DNA of 38,453 nt from Mesorhizobium tianshanense (GCF_007830515.1 NZ_VLKT01000061.1:1-38453), one strand, 5' to 3'. Counted from the first letter of the stretch, positions 22,902-31,781 are shown. Notes: generated by a model from the sequence alone, not told the origin. A program made the numbers and translations.

Positions 22902-24206
22902 TCAAACCTGCCTGTCAAGAAAATCGTCCTCATAGGGAAAGCGCGACAGAAGCTCGGTGCCGGTCTCGGTGACCAGGATCTCGTCCTCGAGCTTGACACC
23001 CTCGCGTCCGCCTTTCTCGCCAATATAGCTCTCGACGCTGACCACCATGCCGGGCACGACAAAACCGTCGCGGCCATAGGTCTCGTAGTCCATGGCGTGC
23101 GCGATGAACGGCGTCTCGCCATGCATGCCGACGCCGTGCATCACCGACGTATAGCGCTGGTCGACGAAGCGGTCCGGGATCTTCCAGGCCTTCTCGGCAA
23201 TCTCGCGAAACGCCATGCCCGGCCTGACGATCGAGATGTTGTGCTGAACCTGCTCGTGGGCCATGCGGTAGAGCGATTTCTGATAATCCGTCGGCTTGCC
23301 CGGCCCACAGCGGAAGGTGCGCGAGAAGTCCGAGTAATAGCCGTAGCAGCCGATCGTATCGGTATCCAGCGCCAAAAGTTCGCCCGGCCTGATCTTGCGG
23401 CCGCTCGCTTCGTTGAACCACGGGTTGGTGCGCTGGCCCGAGGTCAGCAGGCGGGTTTCGATGAACTCGCCGCCCTGCCGGATCACCTCGTGATACATGA
23501 TGGCGAAGAGATCGTTTTCGGAAACGCCGGGCTTGATCGCCTCGCGCACCGCATAGACGGCGGCTTCGGCGCCGGCCATCGACACCTGCAGGCATTTTAC
23601 TTCCTCCGGCGTCTTCACTGCGCGCACGGCCAGGATCTCGCCCTGGCAATCCCGGACCTCGCAGCCGCGCTTTTCCAGCGCCAGCGCCTGCAGATGGCCG
23701 CAGCGGTCGAGGCCGAGCTTCATCGAGCCGCCGCCATGCGTTTTCAACAATTCGGCGATCTCGTCGGCGAACGGACCTGCGGTTTCGTCGTCGCGGCCCG
23801 ACACCGATGACCAGACCAGCTTGGACGGGCGCGCCTCGTCGATCGTGTCGAGCACCATCGAGACATGATAGCTCTGCGGATATTCGAACAGCACGATCGG
23901 CCCCGATGCCGGGATGAAGAAGTAGCGCGTCGAGTTGCGCAGGAAATAGCCGAACATGTTGCGCGAGCCGGTGGCGTAGCGCTGGTTGTAGGGGTCGAAC
24001 AGCACCACGGCGCCATAGCCGGCCTCGCGCATCCAGGCGCGCAGCCTGGCGAGCCGCCCCTTGCGCAGCGCGTCCGCGTCGATGAAGGACGGCTCGGTGT
24101 CGGACAGCCACATGCCGCCGGCCGGATCGGCGGCCGCCGGGTGGCGCATGCGGTCCTTGAAGTCCACATCCTCGGTGCTGTCGGGATCAAAAACGACGAT
24201 GCTCAT
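22902..24206 (-). CDS. DddP-like M24 (creatinase/aminopeptidase-fold) metalloprotein
   Basis: The 434-residue protein has an N-terminal creatinase-type domain (FDPYNQRYATGSRNM) and a C-terminal pita-bread domain. All expected metal ligands are present: Asp281, Asp283, Asp293, His357, Glu392 and Glu407. The blocks GGEFIETRLLTSGQRTNPWF and VMHGVG are close to those of the DMSP lyase DddP. However, in DddP a catalytic Asp lies six residues after the metal-binding His (MHGVGxCDE), and here that position is Gly363 (MHGVGMHGE). DMSP lyase activity is therefore doubtful; a peptidase, amidinohydrolase or other lyase role is possible. The start at 24206 has AGGAGG a few bases upstream. It heads the group with the amidase-like and esterase-like genes. 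Confidence 0.8.
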   Translation of the reverse strand: MSIVVFDPDSTEDVDFKDRMRHPAAADPAGGMWLSDTEPSFIDADALRKGRLARLRAWMREAGYGAVVLFDPYNQRYATGSRNMFGYFLRNSTRYFFIPASGPIVLFEYPQSYHVSMVLDTIDEARPSKLVWSSVSGRDDETAGPFADEIAELLKTHGGGSMKLGLDRCGHLQALALEKRGCEVRDCQGEILAVRAVKTPEEVKCLQVSMAGAEAAVYAVREAIKPGVSENDLFAIMYHEVIRQGGEFIETRLLTSGQRTNPWFNEASGRKIRPGELLALDTDTIGCYGYYSDFSRTFRCGPGKPTDYQKSLYRMAHEQVQHNISIVRPGMAFREIAEKAWKIPDRFVDQRYTSVMHGVGMHGETPFIAHAMDYETYGRDGFVVPGMVVSVESYIGEKGGREGVKLEDEILVTETGTELLSRFPYEDDFLDRQV

Positions 24207-24521
24207 GGGCGCCTCCTGGAAGCGGCGAAGATGAGCCATGCGCTGCACAGAGGCTGTGCGGGATACCGCAGATGTTGTGCCGGATGCCGCTTGAAGTCGT
24301 TCCGAAGCGCTCTACGGCGCCCCCCTCTGTCCTACCGGACATCTCCCCCACGAGGGGGGAGATTGGCCGTCATCGCTGCTTTCGCCAAACTCCACCGTCT
24401 CAGGAGAAGCGAAGCACCGAAGCTGCCGATCTCCCCCCTCGTGGGGGAGATGTCCGGCAGGACAGAGGGGGGCGCTGTCCCGCCAACGTCTTGATAGAGT
24501 CAAGTCCCCTGCGCTGGAAAC
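24207..24521. other. Intergenic region with a large inverted repeat
   Basis: No gene is seen. The region between the GlxA-type regulator and the M24 gene contains the 46-bp-arm inverted repeat described separately. The promoter of the M24 operon should lie at its left end, near 24210-24310, but no clear promoter was recognised. Confidence 0.6.
24317..24474. repeat. Inverted repeat with about 46-bp arms (rhizobial repeat)
   Basis: Arms at 24317-24362 and 24429-24474 are inverted copies with one clear mismatch, around a 66-bp centre. The arms are themselves rich in CCCCC/GGGGG runs (for example CTCCCCCACGAGGGGGGAG). Such elements recur between Mesorhizobium genes. A transcript could fold into a very long hairpin. 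Confidence 0.85.
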
Positions 24522-25499
24522 CTAATGCCTGCGCGCCACCTTCGGCGCGTGCCCATGCTCCTCCCTGAATGCCCGCGCAAAACTCGACATCGAAGCAAAA
24601 CCGCAGGCCAGCGCCACGTCGCGCACCATCAGCGTCGAATGCGCCAGGAGATCGGCGGCGCGCTTCAGCCGCAGGCGGCGATAATAGCCGTTGGGCGAGA
24701 TGCTGAGCTCGGAGCGGAAATTCCGTTCGAGCTTGTCGGAGGAGACGCCGAGCTTTTCCGCCAGCGCCGCCATGCCGAGCCGCTCCTCCACCGCGTCCTC
24801 CATGATGGCGATGGCCGACAGCACCAACTCGTTCTGGACGCCGGTGCGCAGGCGCAGCGGCATCAGCTTGCGGTCGACGCTGGAGCGCAGCGGGCTGTGC
24901 ACGAACCATTCGGCGACGCCGGCCGCGAGCTCGGCGCCAAAATCGTTGGTAATGATCTCCAGCATCATGTCGAGGCTGCCGACACCGCCGGCCGAGGTGA
25001 AGCGCTTGCGGTCGATGACGTAGAGATCGCGCCTGAGCTCGATATCCGGAAACGCTTCGGTGAAGGCCGCCTGGCTGGTCCAGTGCAAGGTGCAGGCATG
25101 GCCGTCTAGCAGGCCCGCGCGGGCCAGAAAGAAGGCCGCATCCGCGACCGCGCCGATATGGGCGCCGCCGCGCAGGCTCTTGCGGATCCAGCTCACGGCG
25201 TCGTCGGCGACAAGATGATCGGCGTTGCCGCCCGAGCAGACGACGATACGGTCGACCTTCGGCGCATCCCCGGCAAAAAAGCCGGGCTGGATGACGACGC
25301 CGTTCGAGGCCTCGACCGGGCCTTCGGCGGCGCCGACGATGATCCAGCGATAGCATTCTTTTTTCGCCAGCACGTTGGCCGCGCGCAGCGGCTCGATCAC
25401 CGAACTGAACGCCATCATCGGAAAGCCGGGGAAGACCAGCACCGCGAAGGTGAGCGGGGCGTCGGTGGGTTTTGGTTGGTCGCGCGCGGGGATGTTCAT
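24522..25499 (-). CDS. GlxA-family AraC-type regulator
   Basis: The 325-residue protein has an N-terminal DJ-1/PfpI-like domain (about 18-190; CSGGNADHLVAD region) and a C-terminal AraC helix-turn-helix pair (about 225-320; ALAEKLGVSSDKLERNFR and DVALACGFASMSSFARAFREEHG). Such regulators sense small amines, amides or quaternary ammonium compounds and activate catabolic genes. It lies directly upstream of the M24/amidase/esterase group on the same strand, separated by the inverted repeat, so it is probably their regulator. The ATG at 25499 is preceded by a weak ribosome-binding region. Confidence 0.85.
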   Translation of the reverse strand: MNIPARDQPKPTDAPLTFAVLVFPGFPMMAFSSVIEPLRAANVLAKKECYRWIIVGAAEGPVEASNGVVIQPGFFAGDAPKVDRIVVCSGGNADHLVADDAVSWIRKSLRGGAHIGAVADAAFFLARAGLLDGHACTLHWTSQAAFTEAFPDIELRRDLYVIDRKRFTSAGGVGSLDMMLEIITNDFGAELAAGVAEWFVHSPLRSSVDRKLMPLRLRTGVQNELVLSAIAIMEDAVEERLGMAALAEKLGVSSDKLERNFRSELSISPNGYYRRLRLKRAADLLAHSTLMVRDVALACGFASMSSFARAFREEHGHAPKVARRH

Positions 25500-25641
25500 G
25501 GGGTCCGGAGCCGGGAAGGATCGAGGCGCTACAATTCCGCCTGATAGCGCTCGGGGTCAACGGCAATTGGCTGAACGGCAACAGTTGTCGATCTAGGCGC
25601 TGCTCTGCCGTTCACCCTTGCAGAGTGCTTCCGCGCCCCCT

Positions 25642-26823
25642 TCAACTCGCCAGCGCCTGATCAAGATCCGCAATCAGATCATCGCCATCCTCAATGCCCG
25701 CCGACAACCGCACCAGCGAATCGGAAATCCCGATCGCGGCGCGCTTTTGCGCCGGGATCGAGCCGTGCGTCATCAGCGCCGGGTGCTCGATCAGGCTTTC
25801 GACGCCGCCGAGGCTTTCGGCCAGGGTGAACAGTTGCGTGTGTTCGAGGAAGCGTTTTGTCCCGGCAAGGTCGCGGTCGAGCTCGACCGTGATCATGCCG
25901 CCGAAGGCGTGCATCTGCCGCCTTGCGATGGCGTGCTGCGGGTGGCTGGGAAGGCCGGGATAGATGACGCGGCGGATGTCGGGGCGGCTTTCCAGCCAAT
26001 GCGCGATCTTCTGGCCGTTCGACGAGTGGCGCTCCATCCTCAGCGCCAGCGTCTTGAGGCCGCGCAGCGCCAGAAAACTGTCGAACGGGCCTGATATGGC
26101 GCCGATCGCGTTCTGCAGGAATTTCAGCTGGTCGGCCAGATCCTTGTTGTCGCCGACCACGGCGACGCCGCCGACCATGTCGGAATGGCCATTGAGGTAT
26201 TTCGTCGTCGAATGGACTGATATGTCGATGCCGAGCTCCAGCGGCCGCTGCAGATAGGGGCTGCAGAAGGTGTTGTCGGCGACCGACAGCACGCCTTTGC
26301 GCTTTGCCAACCCTGCGACCGCTTCGAGATCGACGACGCGCAGCAGCGGATTGGTCGGCGTCTCGACCCAGAGCAGTTTGGTTTCCGGGCGGATCGCCGC
26401 TTCGACCGCGGCAAGATCGGTGAAGTCGACGAAGTCGACCTGGAGGTTGGCCGAGCGTTTGCGGACCCGCTCGAGCAGGCGGAAGGTGCCGCCATAGATG
26501 TCGTCGGTGGCGACGACATGCGCGCCGGAATCGAGCAGCTCGAAAATGGTGGCGATCGCCGCCAGCCCCGAGGCGAAGGCGAAGGCGGCTGCGCCGCTTT
26601 CGAGATCGGCCACCGCCCGCTCGAAGGCAAAGCGGGTCGGGTTCTGGCTGCGGGCATATTCAAAACCCTTGTGCACGCCCGGGCTCTGCTGGCCATAGGT
26701 CGAAGTCGCATAGATCGGCACCATCACCGCGCCGGTCGTCGGGTCGTGGCTCTGGCCGCCATGGATGGTGCGCGTCGAGAAGGCCAGACGGTTCCTGCCC
26801 TCAACGGTTGCTTTGATAGTCAT
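25642..26823 (-). CDS. Cystathionine gamma-lyase/gamma-synthase (Cys/Met metabolism PLP enzyme)
   Basis: The 393-residue fold-type I PLP enzyme has its Lys at 208 (SVHSTTKYLNGHSDMVGG), with TSTYGQQSPG and the VETPTNPLLRVVD region also present. It catalyses gamma-elimination or replacement on cystathionine or activated homoserine in the cytosol. The ATG at 26823 overlaps the stop of the cystathionine beta-synthase gene (ATGA), so both act together. That pairing favours a gamma-lyase role, making cysteine from cystathionine (reverse transsulfuration), over gamma-synthase. Sequence alone cannot separate the two. Confidence 0.88.
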   Translation of the reverse strand: MTIKATVEGRNRLAFSTRTIHGGQSHDPTTGAVMVPIYATSTYGQQSPGVHKGFEYARSQNPTRFAFERAVADLESGAAAFAFASGLAAIATIFELLDSGAHVVATDDIYGGTFRLLERVRKRSANLQVDFVDFTDLAAVEAAIRPETKLLWVETPTNPLLRVVDLEAVAGLAKRKGVLSVADNTFCSPYLQRPLELGIDISVHSTTKYLNGHSDMVGGVAVVGDNKDLADQLKFLQNAIGAISGPFDSFLALRGLKTLALRMERHSSNGQKIAHWLESRPDIRRVIYPGLPSHPQHAIARRQMHAFGGMITVELDRDLAGTKRFLEHTQLFTLAESLGGVESLIEHPALMTHGSIPAQKRAAIGISDSLVRLSAGIEDGDDLIADLDQALAS

Positions 26824-28262
26824 CTTGCGCGGCGCCTCAGATGGTTGATCAAGTCGATGCGGGTTATCAGGCCGATGAACTCGTCGCCGTCGAAGACGAT
26901 GGCGACTTCGTTGCGGTCGAACACCGGCAGCAGCGCGTCCAGCGTCTGGCTGGCCTGCAGCGTGTGCAGGGTGGAGGTCATCGCGGTGCGGACCGGGGCC
27001 TTGAAGCGGTCCCAGCGGCTGTCATAGGGGCCTTCGACATGGGCGAGAATATCGCTTTCGTCGACGATGCCGACCAGTCTGCCCTCGTCCAGTACCGGCA
27101 GCTGCGACACATCCGAACGGCGCATGCGGCCATAGGCGTTGAGCAGGCTTTCGTCGGGACCGACAAACACGGTGTCGCCGGTGCGGTGCGAGCGCATCAC
27201 CAGATCGCGCAGATCGCCATGCTGCTCCTGCTCGGCAAGACCCTGCTCGGCCAGCCAGAAGTCGTCGAAGACTTTCGACAAATATTTGTTGCCGCTGTCG
27301 CAGACGAAGGTGACGACCCGCTTCGGAACAGTCTGCTCGCGGCAATAGCGCAAGGCTGTCGAAAGCAGCGTGCCGGACGACGAGCCGGCGAGGATGCCTT
27401 CCTTCGACAGCAGGTCGCGCACCGCCAGCATGCTCTGCTTGTCGGGGATGGAGTAGGCCTTCTTGACCAGCGACAGATCGGCATTGGGCGGGACGAAATC
27501 CTCGCCGATGCCTTCCACGGTCCAGCTTCCGGCCTCTATCATCTTGCCAGTCTTGATCAGTGGCGCCAGTACCGAGCCGACCGGATCGGCGAGAATCATC
27601 TCGGTCTTCGGCGAGGCATCAGCGAAGTAGCGGCCAAGCCCGGTCAGCGTGCCGCCCGAGCCGACGCCGACGACCACCGCATCGACGTCGCCATCGAGCT
27701 GCTGAAAGATTTCCGGACCGGTCGTGGTTTCGTGGGCGAGCGGGTTGGCCGGATTGGCGAACTGGTTGGCATAGAAGGCCCCAGGCAATTCGGCGGCGAT
27801 CTTTTCGGCCATGTCCTGATAATATTCGGCGTGACCCTTGCCGACATCGGAACGGGTCATGCGCACTTCCGCGCCGAGCGCCCGCAGATGCTGGATTTTT
27901 TCGCGCGACATCTTGTCGGGCACGACCAGGATGATGCGATAGCCCTTGGGGATGCCGACCTGGGCGAGGCCGAGACCGGTGTTGCCGGCGGTTGCCTCGA
28001 CGATGGTGCCGCCGCGCTTCAGCTTGCCCTGCTTTTCGGCGGCGGCGATCATCGACAGCGCGATGCGGTCCTTGATCGAGCCGCCGGGATTCTGACTTTC
28101 GAGCTTGATGAACAGCCGGCACTTGCCGACGTCGAATTTGGTCAGCTCGACGACCGGCGTCTGCCCGATCAGGTCGAGAACCGATGCATAGGGCGGACGC
28201 AGGCGCGACATTGCACCGTCCGAGGGGGCGCTGTCGGGTGCGGCGATCTTGTGCTTGCTCAT
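26820..28262 (-). CDS. Cystathionine beta-synthase with two C-terminal CBS domains
   Basis: The 480-residue protein has an OASS-like PLP domain (about 25-340) and a CBS-domain pair (about 350-475; DLVMRSHRTGDTVFVGPDES and VRTAMTSTLHTLQASQTL). The PLP Lys is at 64 (NPGGSIKDRIA), with EATAGNTGLGLA and GVGSGGTLTGLGRY also present. It condenses homocysteine with serine to cystathionine, and the CBS pair may bind adenosyl ligands. The ATG at 28262 has GGAG 8 bases upstream; the open frame runs 34 codons further but without coding character. It is coupled to the gamma-lyase gene. The Rrf2 regulator upstream is a candidate sensor of sulfur or iron-sulfur status. Confidence 0.9.
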   Translation of the reverse strand: MSKHKIAAPDSAPSDGAMSRLRPPYASVLDLIGQTPVVELTKFDVGKCRLFIKLESQNPGGSIKDRIALSMIAAAEKQGKLKRGGTIVEATAGNTGLGLAQVGIPKGYRIILVVPDKMSREKIQHLRALGAEVRMTRSDVGKGHAEYYQDMAEKIAAELPGAFYANQFANPANPLAHETTTGPEIFQQLDGDVDAVVVGVGSGGTLTGLGRYFADASPKTEMILADPVGSVLAPLIKTGKMIEAGSWTVEGIGEDFVPPNADLSLVKKAYSIPDKQSMLAVRDLLSKEGILAGSSSGTLLSTALRYCREQTVPKRVVTFVCDSGNKYLSKVFDDFWLAEQGLAEQEQHGDLRDLVMRSHRTGDTVFVGPDESLLNAYGRMRRSDVSQLPVLDEGRLVGIVDESDILAHVEGPYDSRWDRFKAPVRTAMTSTLHTLQASQTLDALLPVFDRNEVAIVFDGDEFIGLITRIDLINHLRRRAR

Positions 28263-28447
28263 ATAAGATGCTCCATGGTCAAGCGACCGCCTTGGGCAGG
28301 TCGTCAGCCTAGCTTCTTTTCCAGCCGTTTGCAGTCTGAAAGAAGATAGATCGTGCCAATCCAATGGCCAGACGAGGAATGAGATTCCAGTTGTTGGGAC
28401 ATAGGGCCGCTCACAAAAGCCTGCGGGACAGCGCCCCTCTCAACAGC

Positions 28448-29820
28448 CTACCCCAGCAGCCGCTTGCTCAACCTTGCACACTGGACGCGAATATCCGGAA
28501 TGGCGTCGATCTCGAAGAAGGTGCCGCGCGTCAGCGGTCCGACCGCGAGGATCTTGGCCGATACGGTATCGTCGCTGGCGATGACCTCGCAATTGTCGGT
28601 CACGTCGAGGCCAAGGCGCAGCGGATCCGGCCGGGCCCAGCCCTCGGTCGACCAGCGACCGCACCACACTGTTTGAGGTGGTCGAGATGTCCCTGGCGAT
28701 GCCGGTGCAATCGTAGATGCGGGCGACGTCGAACGTTTCGAGACGCTGCGTATGGCGCGACTGGACCTGCACGCTGAATTCGTCGCCCGCCGCGATGCCG
28801 ACGACGCGCCCGGCGACAAGCCGGATGCGGCCCGCTTGAACCGCCTCGGTGACGCGGGTGTAGACCTGTGGCGCCATGCGATGGCGGTGGATATCCCACC
28901 ACGCCTTGGTGTGCTCGACAAAGCGGCGCTTGGCGGAGGATGGCCAGTTTTGCCAGATTTTCTGGTTAAACGGCCTGAGGCCGTCGACGACATCGCGCCA
29001 GTCGATGCCGGCCTTCTGGTTTTCCCGGATCAGGTCGCGGAACCAGCCGACAAAATAAGAAAGCTGGGTGCCGAGCGGAATGTCGGCGACGTCAAGCTTG
29101 ATCGGGTTGCCCTTGCGATGCGGCGACGGCAGCAGGCCGCGCCGCGACACGGCGACGATCTCGCCGCGATGGCTGCGTTGTTCGAGCGACAGGAAGGCAT
29201 CGACCATGCTCAAGCCGGAGCCCAGCACCAGGACTCGGGCTTCGGGATCGAGCGCGGAGTCGGCCTCCGATCCCATCCTGATCGCGTGGCCCTGGCCGGC
29301 GCCAGGCTCCTCGTCATGTCCGGCCAGGCTCCTCGTCATGTCCGGTCGCCAGCACGGCAAGGTGGGCGACGATGCTGGTGCCGTTCGCCAGCGCCACCTC
29401 CACCCCGGACGCGGACGGCGAGATCGACAGGCTTTCCTCGCGGATCAGACGCAGGCGTCCCGTCTCGCAGGCCTCGAGCTCGTCCGGCAGTTCCTTCAGG
29501 TAGCGGGCGTAGACGCTGCGCGGCGCGTAGACGGGCGCCTGCTCGGGGGTTGCCAGACCGCGTTCAAGCAGCCAGCGCCAGAAATTGCCGGGGTCGTCGG
29601 CATAGGCGCTCATACCGGCCGCGCTGACATTCAGCACATGCGCCGACAGCAGCGTGGAATAGGCGATGCCCTGTCCGAAATGCGGACGCCTCTCGATCAG
29701 CGTGACGCGGAGATCGGGATTGGGCGATTTCAACAGATGCGCGGCAAGGACGACGCCGCTGGCGCCGCCGCCGACAATGATGATCGAATTCGGGATGATC
29801 GAATTTGCGCGACCGGTCAT
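28448..29820 (-). pseudogene. FAD/NAD(P)-binding oxidoreductase pseudogene (two frameshifts)
   Basis: Reading from 29820, the N-terminus shows a dinucleotide-binding motif (IIIVGGGASGVVLAAHLL) and continues to LAVLATGHDEEPG. A perfect 22-bp tandem duplication (29301-29344) then shifts the frame. The protein resumes in a second frame (AGQGHAIRM...VLVLGSGLSMVDAFLSL, a second nucleotide-binding motif) until about 28636. There an extra base in a GGGCCC run shifts it again to LDVTDNCEVIASDDTVSAK and a TAG at 28450-28448. Removing one repeat copy and one base restores a protein of about 450 residues of the NAD_binding_9 / FAD-NAD(P)-binding type. Two independent lesions suggest real decay, although a sequencing error at the G/C run is possible. 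It lies between the Rrf2 and CBS genes. Confidence 0.8.
29301..29344. repeat. Perfect 22-bp tandem duplication inside the FAD protein gene
   Basis: Adjacent identical units lie at 29301-29322 and 29323-29344. As 22 is not a multiple of three, it breaks the reading frame. The duplicated residues GHDEEPG can be read on both sides of the junction. Confidence 0.95.
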
Positions 29821-29878
29821 GCGCGCACTCGCTGCCTTGGCCGCTTCGCCGATCGTTGCCGGCTCAGGGGTTGTTGGT

Positions 29879-30328
29879 TCAGGCCTGGATCTTCAACGCA
29901 ACCGAAAGGTCGTCGCTGGCGATATCGCGCATCTCGGCGAGGCTGCGCTGATCCAGCACCTCGGCGATCGCCTGCCGGACCTCCAGCATCAGATGACGGA
30001 CTTGGCATGTCGCCTCGTTGCAGTCTTCGCAGCGCTGATACCGGGTGCGGCTGGCGCAGGGAATGGGGGCGAGCGGCCCATCGAGCACGCGCACGACGTG
30101 GCCGACCTTGATCTCGTCCGCCGGCCGCGCCAGGCGATAGCCGCCATCCTTGCCCTTGCGGCTCTGGACGAAACCGGCGTTGCGCAATTCGCCGAGTATG
30201 GCATCGAGAAATTTCTTCGGGATGTTGTTCGCGGCGGCGATGTCGTTGACGAAGGCGAGCTGTCCAACCGGCAGCCGCGCGAGATGTACGAGCGCCTTGA
30301 GGCCGTATTTGCCCTTTTTCGTGAGCAT
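29879..30328 (-). CDS. Rrf2-family transcription regulator with Cys cluster
   Basis: The 149-residue protein has an N-terminal winged helix (KKGKYGLKALVHLA...IPKKFLDAILGELRNAGFVQSRKGKDGGYRLARP) and an Rrf2-type cysteine cluster (CASRTRYQRCEDCNEATC) at about 92-109. The three Rrf2 cysteines that can hold an Fe-S cluster, as in IscR and NsrR, appear to be present. Family members sense Fe-S status, NO or, as in CymR, cysteine supply. It lies 58 bp upstream of the FAD pseudogene and the transsulfuration genes, so control of sulfur metabolism is likely. An imperfect inverted repeat at 30415-30438 could be its operator. Confidence 0.88.
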   Translation of the reverse strand: MLTKKGKYGLKALVHLARLPVGQLAFVNDIAAANNIPKKFLDAILGELRNAGFVQSRKGKDGGYRLARPADEIKVGHVVRVLDGPLAPIPCASRTRYQRCEDCNEATCQVRHLMLEVRQAIAEVLDQRSLAEMRDIASDDLSVALKIQA

Positions 30329-30414
30329 AGACGGAACATTTCTCTGTCATGCGATGGCGCAGGGCCACTGGTTGCGAAAAGCCTGGCATGCGTCCCCACC
30401 GCGTCCACGCTTAC

Positions 30415-30438
30415 ATGACACATAAATTCTAGTGACAT
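30415..30438. promoter_or_regulatory. Candidate Rrf2 operator (ATGACAC-N10-GTGACAT)
   Basis: The 7-bp arms match at six of seven positions as an inverted repeat; TGACA also repeats directly. It overlaps a weak promoter on the minus strand (TTGTAT at 30447-30442, 17-bp spacer, TATGTG at 30424-30419), as an autorepressor site would. Confidence 0.35.
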
Positions 30439-30756
30439 GATATACAAGCCGAGTGCCGTTGATTTTGCTTCGTTTTCAAGCCGCTACGGCCATTTTGATG
30501 GACGCCCCCGAGGGCACAGAGACATCCGAACAGCCAGCGCGCTCGACATTGAAGGCCGATGCATGCTGCAAGCGATCGCCGCGATATGGAGCGCTCATCG
30601 CCCTCTCCAATTTCTGTAATGTCGATAAGACTACTATACTTAACTTCGAATACAGGGACTAATTTTCAAATCCTCGGCCATTCGCAGCATGGATTTGCCG
30701 CGGCGAAGCACCGGCGTGGGTACCCGCCGGATCAGCGCTCTATTGTAATGTGAATA
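30439..30756. other. Intergenic region with no recognised gene
   Basis: This AT-richer stretch separates the Rrf2 promoter from the small membrane protein gene. It holds only short open frames without recognisable motifs or ribosome-binding sites; one (30453-30662) ends IALSNFCNVDKTT but I do not support it as a gene. No RNA gene was recognised. Confidence 0.5.
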
Positions 30757-30939
30757 TCAGTGCGGACGGTTCGCCCAGACCAATCCCGTCAGGCCGACCA
30801 GCGCGGTGACGATACCGATATAGAGCCATTGCGACTGGCCGGTCATGAAGCTGCCACCGACAAGGCCGATGCCTTGCAGCGACCAGAGCGCACCGATGCC
30901 GAGCACAACCAACGCCAGCAGAGTCTTGATCAATCTCAT
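30757..30939 (-). CDS. Small two-helix membrane protein
   Basis: The 60-residue protein has two hydrophobic helices (about residues 4-22 and 36-55) with a Gly-rich turn between. AAGGA lies about 11 bases before the ATG at 30939; an upstream extension of the frame lacks coding character. Small proteins of this type are common in rhizobia but have no known function. It stands alone, between two stretches without genes. Confidence 0.65.
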   Translation of the reverse strand: MRLIKTLLALVVLGIGALWSLQGIGLVGGSFMTGQSQWLYIGIVTALVGLTGLVWANRPH

Positions 30940-31245
30940 CGCCGGAATTTCCTTCCCAAGTCGATCGTCAGTCGCGCCATGGCCGCAATGAAAAAGCGAA
31001 AGGAAGAGTATCGATCGCTCTCGCATCTACTTGCATAGTAAGGCCAGATCTTGCCGGAAACACCCCGGTGCTGGTGCGAAGGCCACCACAGATACATCGG
31101 CGTGGTCCCCAACATGCCTGACAAACTGTTTCCCGCCGACTCCAAACGTGTACTGTAGCCATGGAACCGCCAGACGATTGCCGCATTTCGTGCCACATTC
31201 GATCCGTAACGGCTGGGGTCTGTCAAAACGGAGCCATTCCCACAG
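30940..31245. other. Intergenic region with no recognised gene
   Basis: About 306 bp between two divergent small genes. It should contain the promoters of both. No clear hexamers, hairpins or conserved RNA were recognised. Confidence 0.5.
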
Positions 31246-31605
31246 ATGAAGAAACCCAACCAGACCGCGCTTGTCGCGGTGACGATCGCGGTTGGCCTGA
31301 TGGTCGGCGCGTCCATCTCCCCTGCCGCCGCTCAATGCGGCCGCGCCTCCTGGTACGCGCTGCACTCGAAGACCGCTTCCGGCGAGCGGATGAACCCGTC
31401 GGCATTGACCGCCGCGCACCGCACTTTGCCTTTTGGGACAAAGCTGAAGGTCACCAACCGCAACAACGGCCGCAGCGTCGTCGTGCGCATCAACGACCGC
31501 GGCCCGTTCATCAAGGGGCGCGTGATCGACCTGTCGAAGGGCGCCGCCAGGCGGCTCGGCTTCATCAGCTCGGGCCATACGTCGGTGTGCACAGACCGCA
31601 TTTGA
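31246..31605 (+). CDS. RlpA-like septal/double-psi beta-barrel protein
   Basis: The 119-residue protein has a Sec signal peptide (about 1-29, ending PAAAQ) and a double-psi beta-barrel domain. Motifs are ASWYALHSKTASGERMNPSALTAAHRTLPFGTKL and VVVRINDRGPF, in which the conserved Asp and His typical of RlpA are present. RlpA proteins bind and, in some species, cleave glycan strands stripped of peptides. It lacks the C-terminal SPOR domain, so it may not localise to the septum. The cysteine after the signal (QCGRASWY) is not in a clear lipobox. The Shine-Dalgarno is weak. Confidence 0.85.
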   Translation: MKKPNQTALVAVTIAVGLMVGASISPAAAQCGRASWYALHSKTASGERMNPSALTAAHRTLPFGTKLKVTNRNNGRSVVVRINDRGPFIKGRVIDLSKGAARRLGFISSGHTSVCTDRI

Positions 31606-31781
31606 CATAGCGCATCTGATTCCCGACTTGCATTCACCCGGGCAATCGCTTCAGACCCGAAGCGATCGCCCGTGCCTTCCCGGCGCCTTCGCGGCCGCAC
31701 ACTGAGCCGGCTCCTACCGTTCAAAGCGGATTTTCAACGCCTTGGACGAAAGTATGAGCATAAATCACGTCACCTGACGTA

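Noticed and set aside
25572..25614. A 9-bp perfect inverted repeat (TGAACGGCA / TGCCGTTCA) after the gamma-lyase gene as a terminator.
   Set aside because: The loop is 25 bases and no T run follows on either strand.
26841..28349. A 502-codon open frame on the plus strand.
   Set aside because: It is antisense to the cystathionine beta-synthase gene, which has complete PLP and CBS motifs.
30453..30662. A possible small gene of 69 codons before the small membrane protein.
   Set aside because: No ribosome-binding site, no recognisable motif and a mixed composition; it may be chance in a gene-free stretch.
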